Source: Anaerolineae bacterium
GTDB taxonomy: Bacteria; Chloroflexota; Anaerolineae; Aggregatilineales; Phototrophicaceae
DNA: 64,000 nucleotides
Reading direction: 5' to 3'
NCBI GenBank assembly: GCA_020849765.1
Contig: JADLAY010000035.1
Coordinates: 1-64,000 of the forward strand
Below, in pieces: positions 43,567-51,891 of this stretch; positions within the stretch are counted from its first letter, which is position 1; each line of letters begins with the position of its first letter. The translations under genes were made by a program, and so were the position numbers. The notes under the pieces were generated by a model. The model saw only the letters and a program-made list of their open reading frames with translations. It searched no databases and was not told the DNA's origin.

Positions 43567-44727
43567 TCAGCCGTGCTGGAGCATGAAGCGATGCATGCGC
43601 TCCAGCGCGCGTTCGATGTTCTCGTCACTGTTGGCATAGCTGGCGCGGATGAAACCGGCGCCGCTTGCGCCGAACGCGCTGCCCGGCACGACAGCGACGC
43701 GCGCATCCAGCAACAAACGCTCGCAGAATTCCTCGTCCGTCATGCCTGTGACGCGAATATCGGGAAACGCATAGAACGCGCCGCGCGGCTCAAAGCAGGT
43801 CAGACCGATCTGGTTGAAGCCATCGACGATCAATTTGCGGCGGCGATCATACTGCGATTGCATGTGCTGCACGTCGTCTTCGCCATGTTCGAGCGCTTCC
43901 AGAGCTGCGCGCTGACCCATGGTCGGCGCGGACATGATCAGGTACTGATGCAGTTTGAAGATGGCTTCCATCAGATAATGTGGCGCGGTCACGTAACCGA
44001 TGCGCCAACCGGTCATCGCGAAGGCCTTGCTCATGCCGCTGAGCACGATCGTGCGCTCGTACATGCCGGGCAGCGTCGCGAAGTTGATGTGATCGATGCC
44101 GTAGACGAGCCGCTCGTAGATCTCGTCCGAGATGACGACGAGATCGTACTTCTCCGCGATGGCGGCGACCTGCTGCATGTGTTCGCAGGTCAGCACAGCG
44201 CCGGTGGGGTTGTTGGGGTAGCTGATGAGGATGGCTTTCGTGCGTGGCGTGATCACCTGCTCAAGCGCTTCGCTGGTGACCTGGAATTCGTGCTCGACGC
44301 TGGTATGTACGGGAACCGGAACGCCGCCGACCATTTCCACGGCCGCCGCATTCGAGACGAAACATGGCTCGACAACCAGCACTTCATCGCCCGGCTCGAC
44401 GACCGCCTTGAGCGCCAACCAGAGACCTTCGCTGACGCCGACCGTGACCAGTACTTCGGTCTTCGGGTCATAATTCAGCCGGTAGAGGCGGTGAACGTAA
44501 TCGCTGATTGCGCGCCGCAGTTCGATCAGGCCCGCGTTGGCTGTGTAGCCGGTTTCGCCGCGCCGCATCGAATCGATGCCTGCATCCATGATGTGATTGG
44601 GCGTCACAAAGTTCGGTTCGCCGATGCCCAGGGTCACCACGTCGTCCATCGTAGCGGCGATGTCGAAGTACTTACGAATGCCTGACGGACGCAGTTCCTG
44701 GATTTTGGTGGCGACGAAGTTACGCAT
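43567..44727 (-). CDS. Class I/II pyridoxal-phosphate aminotransferase
   Basis: A 386-residue fold type I enzyme. The N-terminal VVTLGIGEPNFVTP and ILISYPNNPTGAVLTCEH (with the Asn contacting PLP) are typical of the AspC/MalY-related branch. VVISDEIYERLVYG carries the Asp that binds the pyridine nitrogen, and IVLSGMSKAFAMTGWRIGY carries the PLP lysine and the following Arg region. It probably transfers amino groups between amino acids and 2-oxoglutarate; the substrate (aspartate, aromatic or alanine) is unclear. ATG 44727 is used because AGGG precedes it and the longer frame adds a non-conserved stretch. Confidence 0.9.
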   Translation of the reverse strand: MRNFVATKIQELRPSGIRKYFDIAATMDDVVTLGIGEPNFVTPNHIMDAGIDSMRRGETGYTANAGLIELRRAISDYVHRLYRLNYDPKTEVLVTVGVSEGLWLALKAVVEPGDEVLVVEPCFVSNAAAVEMVGGVPVPVHTSVEHEFQVTSEALEQVITPRTKAILISYPNNPTGAVLTCEHMQQVAAIAEKYDLVVISDEIYERLVYGIDHINFATLPGMYERTIVLSGMSKAFAMTGWRIGYVTAPHYLMEAIFKLHQYLIMSAPTMGQRAALEALEHGEDDVQHMQSQYDRRRKLIVDGFNQIGLTCFEPRGAFYAFPDIRVTGMTDEEFCERLLLDARVAVVPGSAFGASGAGFIRASYANSDENIERALERMHRFMLQHG

Positions 44728-44847
44728 GGTGATGCCCTGGTTGCAAAAGTGCCAAAAAAGCTCCACGAATTATGCATGAATAAACCAAAACAACATCGCC
44801 CATTTGGTAGCAAATTTGCACCCTCTGATCCGACACTGTGTACGAAA

Positions 44848-45324
44848 CTACGCCTCCAGGCCAAAGACGACGCGGAACCGTTCGCAGACGACGGGCATGT
44901 CTTCCTGAGGCGTCCGGCCGATGGCTGTGCACTCGCGCGTGAAGAAGCGCCAGTGAGCGTCGCGCCAATACGCCAGCGAGCGGTCGCCTTCGCCTTCGTC
45001 ATAGGCGAACTCGGCTTCGACCTGATCGAACGGCCTGACCCTGATTTCCGTCGTCTGAATAATACACATTGGTGCATGTTCGCCATCCAGAATGACGCTG
45101 TAGCCGCCGACCGGCGGGATCGAGCTGCCTTCATGCTCATAGGTCCAGACCAGACTGGCGGTCGCTGATTTGATGCCCGACTTGACCAGCGCGCCCAACC
45201 CATCCGCCATGGCGGCGCTGTCGCCAAACGCCCACGCTTCGTAGACGGTGGGGCGCGATTCGTCAGGCAGAGTGACGAGGAAGGCCTGCCAGTAGGCTTC
45301 GATGTGGTCGGATGGAATTGTCAC
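44848..45324 (-). CDS. ASCH-domain protein
   Basis: A 158-residue protein of the ASCH fold (PUA-like beta barrel). The family motif G-x-K-x-x-T occurs in VKSGIKSATASLVW near residue 50, followed by VILDGEHAPMCIIQTTEIRV and AYWRDAHWRFFTREC. Such proteins are proposed to bind RNA or act on nucleosides; one relative is a pyrophosphohydrolase-like amidase of modified cytidine. The start overlaps the GT2 stop by four bases, so it is co-translated with that glycosyltransferase. Confidence 0.85.
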   Translation of the reverse strand: MTIPSDHIEAYWQAFLVTLPDESRPTVYEAWAFGDSAAMADGLGALVKSGIKSATASLVWTYEHEGSSIPPVGGYSVILDGEHAPMCIIQTTEIRVRPFDQVEAEFAYDEGEGDRSLAYWRDAHWRFFTRECTAIGRTPQEDMPVVCERFRVVFGLEA

Positions 45325-46199
45325 GGACTGGTTCTCCTTGTGCGGGTGTCATCTGGTGGGCGTATGCGCCAGCGGAGCGCCATGCCCCAGTAGAGCGGGC
45401 GAGACAGCAGCCACAGCAGCAGGCTTGGCGCGCGTCCATAACGTTTGCGCATGAAGGTCATCATGTCGCGGTAGTAGATGGCGATGGCGCCCCAGCTTCG
45501 CGTCGACGATTTTTCACGGTGGGTGATGTACGTCTCCGCCAGGAAGCGGAATTTGCGCCCGGTAAAGCGGTGCGCGAGATCGTCTTCGGGAAAATAGAGC
45601 TGCAGGTCGCCGTCGTATTCCAGTTCGCCGCGGCGCATTAGCGTGCAGGAGCCCGGCATGGTCTCGATATCGTGATCGCGGTCGCGGCGCCAGCTCGCAT
45701 ACCAGTGGGCGGACTCGGCAGTCCGTTTGGCGCCGGGCAGCAGCCAGCCGAGAAAGGTGTGCGTGAGCAGCAGGTACTCAAATGTGATCCTGCGCGAGCA
45801 GGTGCGCTGTATATTGCCATCCGGGTAGCGGAGCTGCATGGTCACCCCGGCGTAATCCGGGTGCGACTCGATGAAGCTCATCATGGTGGCGAGTGAGTCC
45901 GGCTGGACAACGGTATCAGGATTGAGCAGCAGCACGTACTCCCCCTGGGCGGCGGCAATGCCGGCGTTGTTGCCCGCGCAGTACCAGAGGTTCCGTTCCG
46001 GTTCGATCAACTTGACTTCGCCGAACTCCGCACGCACCATGGCTGCGCTATCATCTTTGGAATCATTGTCCACGACGATGATCTCCGCCTTAAGCGTGCT
46101 GCCGCGCAGGGCTTGCAAGCAGGCGCGCAGATCTTCGCGCGTGTTATAGTTCACAATGACGACCGATAAGCTGTTCACGACTTGACGAACCTTTAGCAT
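45321..46199 (-). CDS. Family 2 glycosyltransferase (rhamnosyltransferase-like)
   Basis: A 292-residue GT-A enzyme. LSVVIVNYNTREDLRACLQA opens the fold, IIVVDNDSKDDSAAMVRAEF and YVLLLNPDTVVQPDSLATMM contain the nucleotide and metal (N-P-D) positions, and a basic helix near FPEDDLAHRFTGRKFRFL completes the acceptor site. There is a weak hydrophobic patch near the C-terminus (LLLWLLSRPLYWGMAL) that may touch the membrane. It resembles WbbL-type rhamnosyltransferases and would add a sugar to a surface glycan. The start ATG 46199 is the first after the stop-free region that matches the family; a longer open frame upstream is ignored. Confidence 0.87.
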   Translation of the reverse strand: MLKVRQVVNSLSVVIVNYNTREDLRACLQALRGSTLKAEIIVVDNDSKDDSAAMVRAEFGEVKLIEPERNLWYCAGNNAGIAAAQGEYVLLLNPDTVVQPDSLATMMSFIESHPDYAGVTMQLRYPDGNIQRTCSRRITFEYLLLTHTFLGWLLPGAKRTAESAHWYASWRRDRDHDIETMPGSCTLMRRGELEYDGDLQLYFPEDDLAHRFTGRKFRFLAETYITHREKSSTRSWGAIAIYYRDMMTFMRKRYGRAPSLLLWLLSRPLYWGMALRWRIRPPDDTRTRRTSP

Positions 46200-46241
46200 G
46201 TCCCATATGCGCGCGCCTGACGGCGGCGGAGCCTCATTATC

Positions 46242-47096
46242 ATGCCCCAAACGCTCTACGAATATGGTGGATCTGGCCCGGTTATTCACATGGCGATCGC
46301 CAACGGCTTTCCGCCGGAGACCTATGCCCCGCTGCTGGCGCCGCTGACCGCACACTACCGCGTGATCAGCCTGCCGCCGCGCGCGCTGTGGAGCGATCCG
46401 CCGCCGCCAGACACGACGCGCTCCTGGAGCGATCTGGCGGACGACCTGCTGGCGGGGCTGCGCGGTCAGGACATCGACAATGTGATCGCCATCGGCCATT
46501 CGTTCGGTGCAGTGGCGTCGCTGGTCGCTGCTGCACGCGAGCCGTCTCGCTTTCGCGGGCTGGTCATGCTCGACCCGACGATCTTCACATCCAGGCAGTT
46601 CTTTGCCCTGCGCCTGATGCAGACGTTCGGCCTGCAGCAGCGGATGCCATTGGTCGAAATGGCACTCAACCGGCGCACGCACTTCGAGAGTACGGACGCC
46701 GCATTTGAGTACTGGCGCCAGAAGCGGCTGTTCAAGGATTGGCCTGACGATATGCTGCGGCTGTATGCCAACAGCATGACGCGTCCCGCTTCCGAAGGGG
46801 ACGGGGTCGAACTGACCTGGTCGTCCGCCTGGGAGGTGCGCTATTACGCGACAGTGCTGACATCGACCTGGCGCTACGTGCGCCAGGTGCGTGGCAAACT
46901 GCCCATCCTCACCATCCGAGCCGGGAATAGCAGCACGGTATCGCTTGCGGTGGCCGCGCGTTTGCGCCAGCAGTTACCGGAGATGACTTACGCCGAAGTT
47001 CCCGATCACGGCCATCTGTTCCCACAGACAGCACCCGATGAGACGCGGCAGTTGATCAGCGGGTGGCTGCAAGAAATAGAACGTCGCGGAAAATGA
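46242..47096 (+). CDS. Alpha/beta hydrolase
   Basis: A 284-residue alpha/beta fold enzyme. The nucleophile elbow is AIGHSFGAVASL near residue 87, an Asp follows strand 6-7 (RGLVMLDPTIF, or the later LTIRAGNSSTV), and the catalytic His is in VPDHGHLFPQ near the C-terminus. The oxyanion region is AIANGFPPE. The substrate is unknown. The 3' end overlaps the convergent TSUP gene by 41 bases. Confidence 0.85.
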   Translation: MPQTLYEYGGSGPVIHMAIANGFPPETYAPLLAPLTAHYRVISLPPRALWSDPPPPDTTRSWSDLADDLLAGLRGQDIDNVIAIGHSFGAVASLVAAAREPSRFRGLVMLDPTIFTSRQFFALRLMQTFGLQQRMPLVEMALNRRTHFESTDAAFEYWRQKRLFKDWPDDMLRLYANSMTRPASEGDGVELTWSSAWEVRYYATVLTSTWRYVRQVRGKLPILTIRAGNSSTVSLAVAARLRQQLPEMTYAEVPDHGHLFPQTAPDETRQLISGWLQEIERRGK

Positions 47097-47856
47097 AGTA
47101 AATCCCGACGAAGAACAAGAAGATGCCGTAGATGCGCTTGATCGTCTTCGAGGGCAGACCGAGTGCGATGCGGGCACCAGCAAAAGCACCGACGATCAGG
47201 CCGATCGCGACTGGCGCAGCCACACCCACTTCAAGCAGCCCATTCTGATAATAGACAATGGCGCCACCCAGACTGACGGGCAGCAGCAGCGTCGCCAGGG
47301 ATGTCCCGGCAGCGGTCTTCTGGTCGAACTTGAGCAGGCCGACGAGCGCGGGCACGATGATCACGCCACCGCCAATGCCGAACATGCCGGAGGCGATACC
47401 CGCGATGACACCCAGCACCACAAACCAGTACCACGCCATATTGCGTGGTTCTTCCGGCGCGGCAGCAACTGTCTTCTGGTTGCGCATTTCCGCCAGCCAT
47501 TTGCGCGGCTCGACAAAGCGCCAGCTTGCGTAGAGCAGGAAGACGCCGTAGATCTGGCGCAGCGTGTCTGAAGGCAGACTGACGGCGATGTTGGCGCCAG
47601 CGATGGCGCCGAGGATAAGGCCTACGGCGATCCAGGCCGCTGCACGGATGTTGATCTTTTCCGCGCGGTAATATTCCATGACAGCGAAAAGGCCGACCGG
47701 CATCAATAAGGCGCCCAACGACGTCCCGGTAGCGCGTTGGAGGGCAAAGCCCATCACGGTGACCAGCACCGGGACAATAATCACCCCTCCGCCGATCCCG
47801 AACATTCCTGATGCAATGCCGGCGACGAAGCCCAAGATGAAGAGTGCAATTGGCAT
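47056..47856 (-). CDS. TSUP (TauE/SafE) family transporter
   Basis: A 266-residue protein with about eight TM segments in two homologous halves; the repeated motif GIASGMFGIGGGVIIVP occurs near residues 14 and 154. The family exports or imports sulfite, sulfonates or other organic anions. The substrate is not predictable. The stop lies three bases before the GT2 gene frame on the same strand, and the 3' end overlaps the hydrolase gene. Confidence 0.9.
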   Translation of the reverse strand: MPIALFILGFVAGIASGMFGIGGGVIIVPVLVTVMGFALQRATGTSLGALLMPVGLFAVMEYYRAEKINIRAAAWIAVGLILGAIAGANIAVSLPSDTLRQIYGVFLLYASWRFVEPRKWLAEMRNQKTVAAAPEEPRNMAWYWFVVLGVIAGIASGMFGIGGGVIIVPALVGLLKFDQKTAAGTSLATLLLPVSLGGAIVYYQNGLLEVGVAAPVAIGLIVGAFAGARIALGLPSKTIKRIYGIFLFFVGIYFIFRDVLFLAATR

Positions 47857-47859
47857 TAC

Positions 47860-49332
47860 TCAAACTCGATTCTGTAACTGGGGCGTGTGGCGGTTCGCTT
47901 TGCGCATGGCAAGCTGATCCAGAATGCCCCACAGGGAAACCATCCCGAAGGCGAGGCCATATAATAGCAGATAGGGGACGACGGCGGGCAATCTGTGGAG
48001 GGCGATCCAGGCACCCCACATAGCGTAGAGGGAGAGGAACGCTTCCACGTAGGCGGTGCTGTCGAGCGAGAGGGCGTATTCATTCTGCTGCCAATGGTGC
48101 GCGAATTTTGGCGTGCGGCGGAATTCGACGCGGCGGCTTACGAGGCCTTCGATGGCGGCCACGGCGTTGCTGTAGGCCATACCGGTGCCCAGGACCAGCA
48201 GAATTGGGAAGGCGAGCAGGCGTTTGCGCCAATCGACGTAGAGATCATACTGGCTGATGACGAAAACGAGCGGCGGTGCCAGTCCGGCCAGGCCGAGGAT
48301 GCCGAGGTTGAGCGATTGAAGCTGGTTATTCAACAGCAGGATCGGCGTGAGCACGACGAGCAGCACGATCAGGGGGTGCACCATGTACTGGGCCAGATGA
48401 ACCGTTGCCATCAGGCGCTGTATGAGAGACAGCCTGCGGTTGCTCCAGACAGGGAAGAACAGCAAGCGCAAACATTGCGATCCGCCCTTGGCCCAGCGCG
48501 ACTGCTGCTGCTTGTAGGCCGCAATCTGAGGTGGCAGTTCGCCAGGCACGACGACATCGGGCAGATAGAGGCATTCCCAACCGCCGAGCTGTGCCCGATA
48601 GCTTAAGTCGAGATCTTCGGTCAGCGTGGTCGACTGCCAACCGCCGACCTCTTGTATCGCCTTGACGCGCCAGACACCGGCACTGCCGTTGAAGTTCATC
48701 AAGAACCCGGCCCGGTTGCGCGCCGTTTGTTCAACCACGAAGTGACCATCGAGCGCGAGGGTCTGGCCGCGCGTCAATAAATTGTCGAAAGGATTGAGAT
48801 GCCCCCAACGACCCTGGACGAGTGCCAGGCGTGGATTGTGGACGAGATGGGGGATAGTGCTCTTCAGAAATTCGACCGAGGGGATGAAATCTGCGTCGAG
48901 CACGACGACGAACTCGACATCCAGCAGGGTGAGGCCATAAGCGAGGGCACCGGCCTTGAAACCGTCACGGCGTTCACGGCGCACGTGGGTGATCTGGACG
49001 CCACGCTCACGGAGTTCCGCAACCTTACGGGCGACTACCTCAACAGTTGTATCGGTCGAGTCGTCAAGCACCTGGATGGAAAGTTTGTCAGGCGGATAGT
49101 CAAGCGAAGAGACGGCATCAAGCAAGCGCTCGACGACGTAGCGCTCATTGAAGATGGGCAGTTGAACGGCGACTCGCGGCCAGTCCTCAACATCGGGAAT
49201 GGCTATCTGTTGCCGGCGATAAACCAGATAAACCATTAAGAGCAGAAAGGTACCCAACGCATAAGCTGTCAGCAGGATCGCACATAGCACGTAGAGCCCG
49301 GTCAGCAGCGAGAATAGAGTCATAGACATCAT
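47860..49332 (-). CDS. Family 2 glycosyltransferase (processive, CslA-like)
   Basis: A 490-residue membrane GT2. An N-terminal TM (LCAILLTAYALGTFLLLMVYL) leads to the catalytic domain: D in VLDDSTDTTVEV, DxD in VVVLDADFIPSVEF, TEDLDLSYRAQLGGW and the product-binding QxxRW in QQSRWAKGGSQ. Four C-terminal TM segments form the channel. The pattern is that of beta-glycan synthases related to mannan/glucomannan synthases. It may make or export an extracellular polysaccharide. It precedes the TSUP gene by three bases on the same strand. Confidence 0.9.
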   Translation of the reverse strand: MMSMTLFSLLTGLYVLCAILLTAYALGTFLLLMVYLVYRRQQIAIPDVEDWPRVAVQLPIFNERYVVERLLDAVSSLDYPPDKLSIQVLDDSTDTTVEVVARKVAELRERGVQITHVRRERRDGFKAGALAYGLTLLDVEFVVVLDADFIPSVEFLKSTIPHLVHNPRLALVQGRWGHLNPFDNLLTRGQTLALDGHFVVEQTARNRAGFLMNFNGSAGVWRVKAIQEVGGWQSTTLTEDLDLSYRAQLGGWECLYLPDVVVPGELPPQIAAYKQQQSRWAKGGSQCLRLLFFPVWSNRRLSLIQRLMATVHLAQYMVHPLIVLLVVLTPILLLNNQLQSLNLGILGLAGLAPPLVFVISQYDLYVDWRKRLLAFPILLVLGTGMAYSNAVAAIEGLVSRRVEFRRTPKFAHHWQQNEYALSLDSTAYVEAFLSLYAMWGAWIALHRLPAVVPYLLLYGLAFGMVSLWGILDQLAMRKANRHTPQLQNRV

Positions 49333-49442
49333 CAGGTGGGTACTGCACAGATGAGATGAAGTCTATCAAACCAAAATTTGTTCTTGCAAGCCCAGAGGTG
49401 CTATGCGCGTGGAATTGAGCTAAGTTGCACAGCCCAGACAAC

Positions 49443-49478
49443 AAAAAACGCCGAGGCGCAATAAACCGCCCGGCGTTT
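49443..49478 (-). terminator. Rho-independent terminator
   Basis: On the minus strand AACGCCGGGCG pairs with CGCCTCGGCGTT (one bulged base), then TTTTTT. It begins 26 bases after the stop of the 56-residue membrane protein and separates it from the GT2 gene. The flanking gap 49333-49503 otherwise shows nothing. Confidence 0.85.
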
Positions 49479-49503
49479 GAAAAGCTCGAGGAATGAGTTC
49501 TGC

Positions 49504-49674
49504 TTAACGCACAGGAATTTCTTGCGTTTCCAGCTGGCTCACGTAGCGAGAGAAGTCGGACAGGTATTCCGGCTGGACAGTGCGGGACTGCGCAGCGAAC
49601 ATTTTGCCGACCAGCAAGCTCACGGGCACCGAAACAACGAACCACACCAGAACGATTTTGAGAAGAATTTCCAT
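49504..49674 (-). CDS. Small single-pass membrane protein (56 residues)
   Basis: A short gene with all signals: ATG at 49674-49672, GAGGA seven bases upstream, its own promoter (49754-49783) and a terminator 26 bases after the stop. The protein is MEILLKIVLVWFVVSVPVSL (one hydrophobic segment, residues 3-22), then a charged, Gln-rich tail with FSRYVSQLETQ. The tail probably faces the cytoplasm or wall side. No family is recognised. Confidence 0.65.
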   Translation of the reverse strand: MEILLKIVLVWFVVSVPVSLLVGKMFAAQSRTVQPEYLSDFSRYVSQLETQEIPVR

Positions 49675-49753
49675 TGTCTATTCCTCGCGCTTTCAAACGA
49701 TGATCTCAGCTTAATTGAGAAACTCGTGATTTGTTCCTTGAGATCTATGGAAC

Positions 49754-49783
49754 ATTATATATAAATTCATTGAGATTTGTGAA
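49754..49783 (-). promoter_or_regulatory. Promoter of the small membrane protein gene
   Basis: TTCACA (49783-49778), an 18-base spacer and a perfect TATAAT (49759-49754), with a leader of about 70 bases. The region is the most A/T-rich in this part of the window. Confidence 0.6.
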
Positions 49784-49805
49784 AGGAATAAAGTACTGTT
49801 TTCGC

Positions 49806-49858
49806 GGTGATTATGATCACCTCGGTGAGAAAGCCCTATTTTGCCCCTCACCGAGGGG
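49806..49858. repeat. Nested inverted repeats between two minus-strand genes
   Basis: Three perfect elements overlap: GGTGAT-TATG-ATCACC (49806-49821), the 10-base repeat CCTCGGTGAG (49820-49829) matched by CTCACCGAGG (49847-49856), and CCCCTC-ACC-GAGGGG (49844-49858). The pairings exclude each other in part, and no T tract follows. Confidence 0.6.
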
Positions 49859-49870
49859 AAAATCACGCCT

Positions 49871-50476
49871 TTAGCCGCCCAAAAGGCCGCCTAAACCGCG
49901 CGCAAGATCATCCATACCAAAGCCATCATTGCCGCCAATTCCGCCGCCAGACTGCCCGCCAATAATTGAGGAAATGGCACTTCCTAAAGGTTCCGGCAAG
50001 TGTTCGCCCAAAAATTGAACGACGGTCTCAACGATCTGTGTAGCAATTTCAGGTGAGACGCCCGCCGCGCCGACCACGCTCTGGATCAAGCTGTCCAGGT
50101 TGAGGCCGCCGCTGCCACCGAGCATATTCAGGATGTCATCCAGGCCAAAGCCCGCCTGACCGCCATCCGCGCTCGTGGCGCCGCCCAACAGTCCACCAAG
50201 GAGATCATCCAGACCAGCGCCCTGGCCGCCGCTGCTCTGCGACCCACCGAGCAGGCCGCCCAGCATGCCCAACGCATCGTCCATATTGATGCCGCTGCCC
50301 CCGGTCGACGCGCTGGCAGAGGATGTAGGTTGATTGCCCGACAACAGGCCACCGATGGCATCGGCGACCGGCGGCGGGAAGTTGCTCCTGAAGGAATTGT
50401 TCAAGCCCGCCACAGCCTGCTGTGCCTGGGCTTCCGAAATACCCGTCCGTTGAGACACCTGCTTGATGATTTCCAC
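49871..50476 (-). CDS. Glycine-rich protein with duplicated helical ends (DUF937-like)
   Basis: A 201-residue protein. An N-terminal module of about 37 residues (TGISEAQAQQAVAGLNNSF then PPPVADAIGGLLSG) is repeated near the C-terminus (AGVSPEIATQIVETVVQFL then PEPLGSAISSIIGG), aligning without gaps. Between and after them lies a Gly/Ser-rich region with at least four units of the type MDDALGMLGGLLGG, LDDLLGGLLGG, LDDILNMLGG and MDDLARGLGGLLGG. The composition suggests self-assembly or a disordered linker. The function is unknown. No signal peptide is seen. Confidence 0.7.
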   Translation of the reverse strand: MEIIKQVSQRTGISEAQAQQAVAGLNNSFRSNFPPPVADAIGGLLSGNQPTSSASASTGGSGINMDDALGMLGGLLGGSQSSGGQGAGLDDLLGGLLGGATSADGGQAGFGLDDILNMLGGSGGLNLDSLIQSVVGAAGVSPEIATQIVETVVQFLGEHLPEPLGSAISSIIGGQSGGGIGGNDGFGMDDLARGLGGLLGG

Positions 50477-50631
50477 CTGTGCTCCCTCTTGCTCTTTGCC
50501 AAGCGCGCGGAACTATAGCCGAAGAATCAGCATTAGACAATTCACAACATCCATTGTGTGTGGAGGAGGATTGTGCAGCCCGGTTACTTAAGCAGGATAG
50601 AGGATGTGGGGATTCTTTCTGTAGTCGAGGA

Positions 50632-50657
50632 GGCGGGCGGCCACTGCGCCGTCCGCC
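50632..50657. other. Strong hairpin after dnaN
   Basis: GGCGGGCGGC pairs with GCCGTCCGCC around CACTGC (ten pairs, one G-T), beginning 18 bases after the dnaN stop. No T tract follows on either strand, so factor-dependent termination or transcript stabilisation is more likely than an intrinsic terminator. The rest of the gap 50477-50674 holds no gene. Confidence 0.45.
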
Positions 50658-50674
50658 ATCATGGATTGTCGCCG

Positions 50675-51808
50675 CTAACGCTGAACGGCCATCGGCATCA
50701 GCACGTAGATGAAGTTGTCCGTGCCATCGGGCCGCATCACGCCGGGATGTGACGCGCCGTTGCTCTGCAGGACGACCCGCTCATCCTGGATGACGGCGAG
50801 CGCATCGATCAAGTATCGGATGTTGAAGTTGGCTTCCAACGGCTCGCCCTCGACAGAGGCATCGACCATGCCTTCGTTATCGCCGCGCTCGGCACTCTTG
50901 CCGATCACGGTGACTTCGCCCGGCTCGCTCACGTTGCTGGGTGGTCGCACGAAGACGCGCGCGCTGTTGTTGCTATCGCGGGCGAAGATCTCGGCGCGTT
51001 TGCAGGCGCGCAGCAGATCGTCGGTGTAGACGACCATGCTGGTGCTGTACGAACGCGGGATGATGGTCGAGAAGTCCGGGAACTTGCCTTCGAGGATTTG
51101 TGACGCGACGACCGTATTCTTGATGTAGAACATGACCAGGTCGCGTTTGCCCGGCAGGGTGATGCCGACGGCATCTTCATCATCACCGATAATGCGCGCG
51201 ACTTCCAGCATCGAGCGGGCGGGGATGACGATATCGCGCGATTTGTCGAAGTGCTGCTCAATTGCCGCTGTGCGCACGGCCAGACGATAGCCATCTGCCG
51301 CCGCCATCGTCAGCACGTTGCCGTCGAACTGGGTGTAGATGCCGGTCAGGATCGGGCGGTTGTCGTCTTTGGCCGCGGCAAAAGCCGTTTGGTTGATCAT
51401 GTCGCGCAGGATGCGACCGGGAATCATGACGTCCGGCTCCATCTCTTCCGGAATCGGTGGGAATTCGCTGGCACTGATGCCCTTGATATCCGACCGTGTG
51501 GCGCCGCAGACGACGCGCACCGACTGCGTCGCGCTGTCGAGCTGCAAACTGACGCTCTCCGGCGAGAGATTGCTGACCAATTCGACGAACGTCTTAGCCG
51601 GGAGTGTGATCTCACCCGGCTGGTTCACCCGCGCCCCAATGTAGCTGACGATGGTCAGTTCAAGATTGGTGGCCGCCAGTTTGAGCCGTGCGTCTTCCGT
51701 CGAAAGCAGCACGTTCGCAAGCACCGGCAGGGTGGGCCGGCTATCAACCGCTTTGCTCACGATGCTCAAGCCCCTGGCAAGTTGCTCCTGCAAGACTGAT
51801 ACGAACAT
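50675..51808 (-). CDS. dnaN: DNA polymerase III sliding clamp (beta subunit)
   Basis: A 377-residue clamp with three repeated domains. Landmarks are SIVSKAVDSRPTLPVLANVL at the start, ISASEFPPIPEEME near residue 120, ILTGIYTQFDGNVLTMAAAD near 158, EGKFPDFSTIIPRSYST near 240 and the C-terminal YVLMPMAVQR, the expected end. It tethers DNA polymerase to DNA as a ring. ATG 51808 is chosen for GGGAG nine bases upstream. It sits next to ychF rather than dnaA. Confidence 0.96.
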   Translation of the reverse strand: MFVSVLQEQLARGLSIVSKAVDSRPTLPVLANVLLSTEDARLKLAATNLELTIVSYIGARVNQPGEITLPAKTFVELVSNLSPESVSLQLDSATQSVRVVCGATRSDIKGISASEFPPIPEEMEPDVMIPGRILRDMINQTAFAAAKDDNRPILTGIYTQFDGNVLTMAAADGYRLAVRTAAIEQHFDKSRDIVIPARSMLEVARIIGDDEDAVGITLPGKRDLVMFYIKNTVVASQILEGKFPDFSTIIPRSYSTSMVVYTDDLLRACKRAEIFARDSNNSARVFVRPPSNVSEPGEVTVIGKSAERGDNEGMVDASVEGEPLEANFNIRYLIDALAVIQDERVVLQSNGASHPGVMRPDGTDNFIYVLMPMAVQR

Positions 51809-51891
51809 ACTGCTTGTCTCCCACTTCGCCTGGGTCATTTATCGAATATATGTGCAACAGTATAGCGCAGAACCCGCCTGAGTTGTACGTT

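Noticed and set aside
46200-46682. N-terminal extension of the GT2 glycosyltransferase
   Set aside because: The extension is antisense to the alpha/beta hydrolase gene and rich in Arg/Gln; the family begins at LSVVIVNYN.
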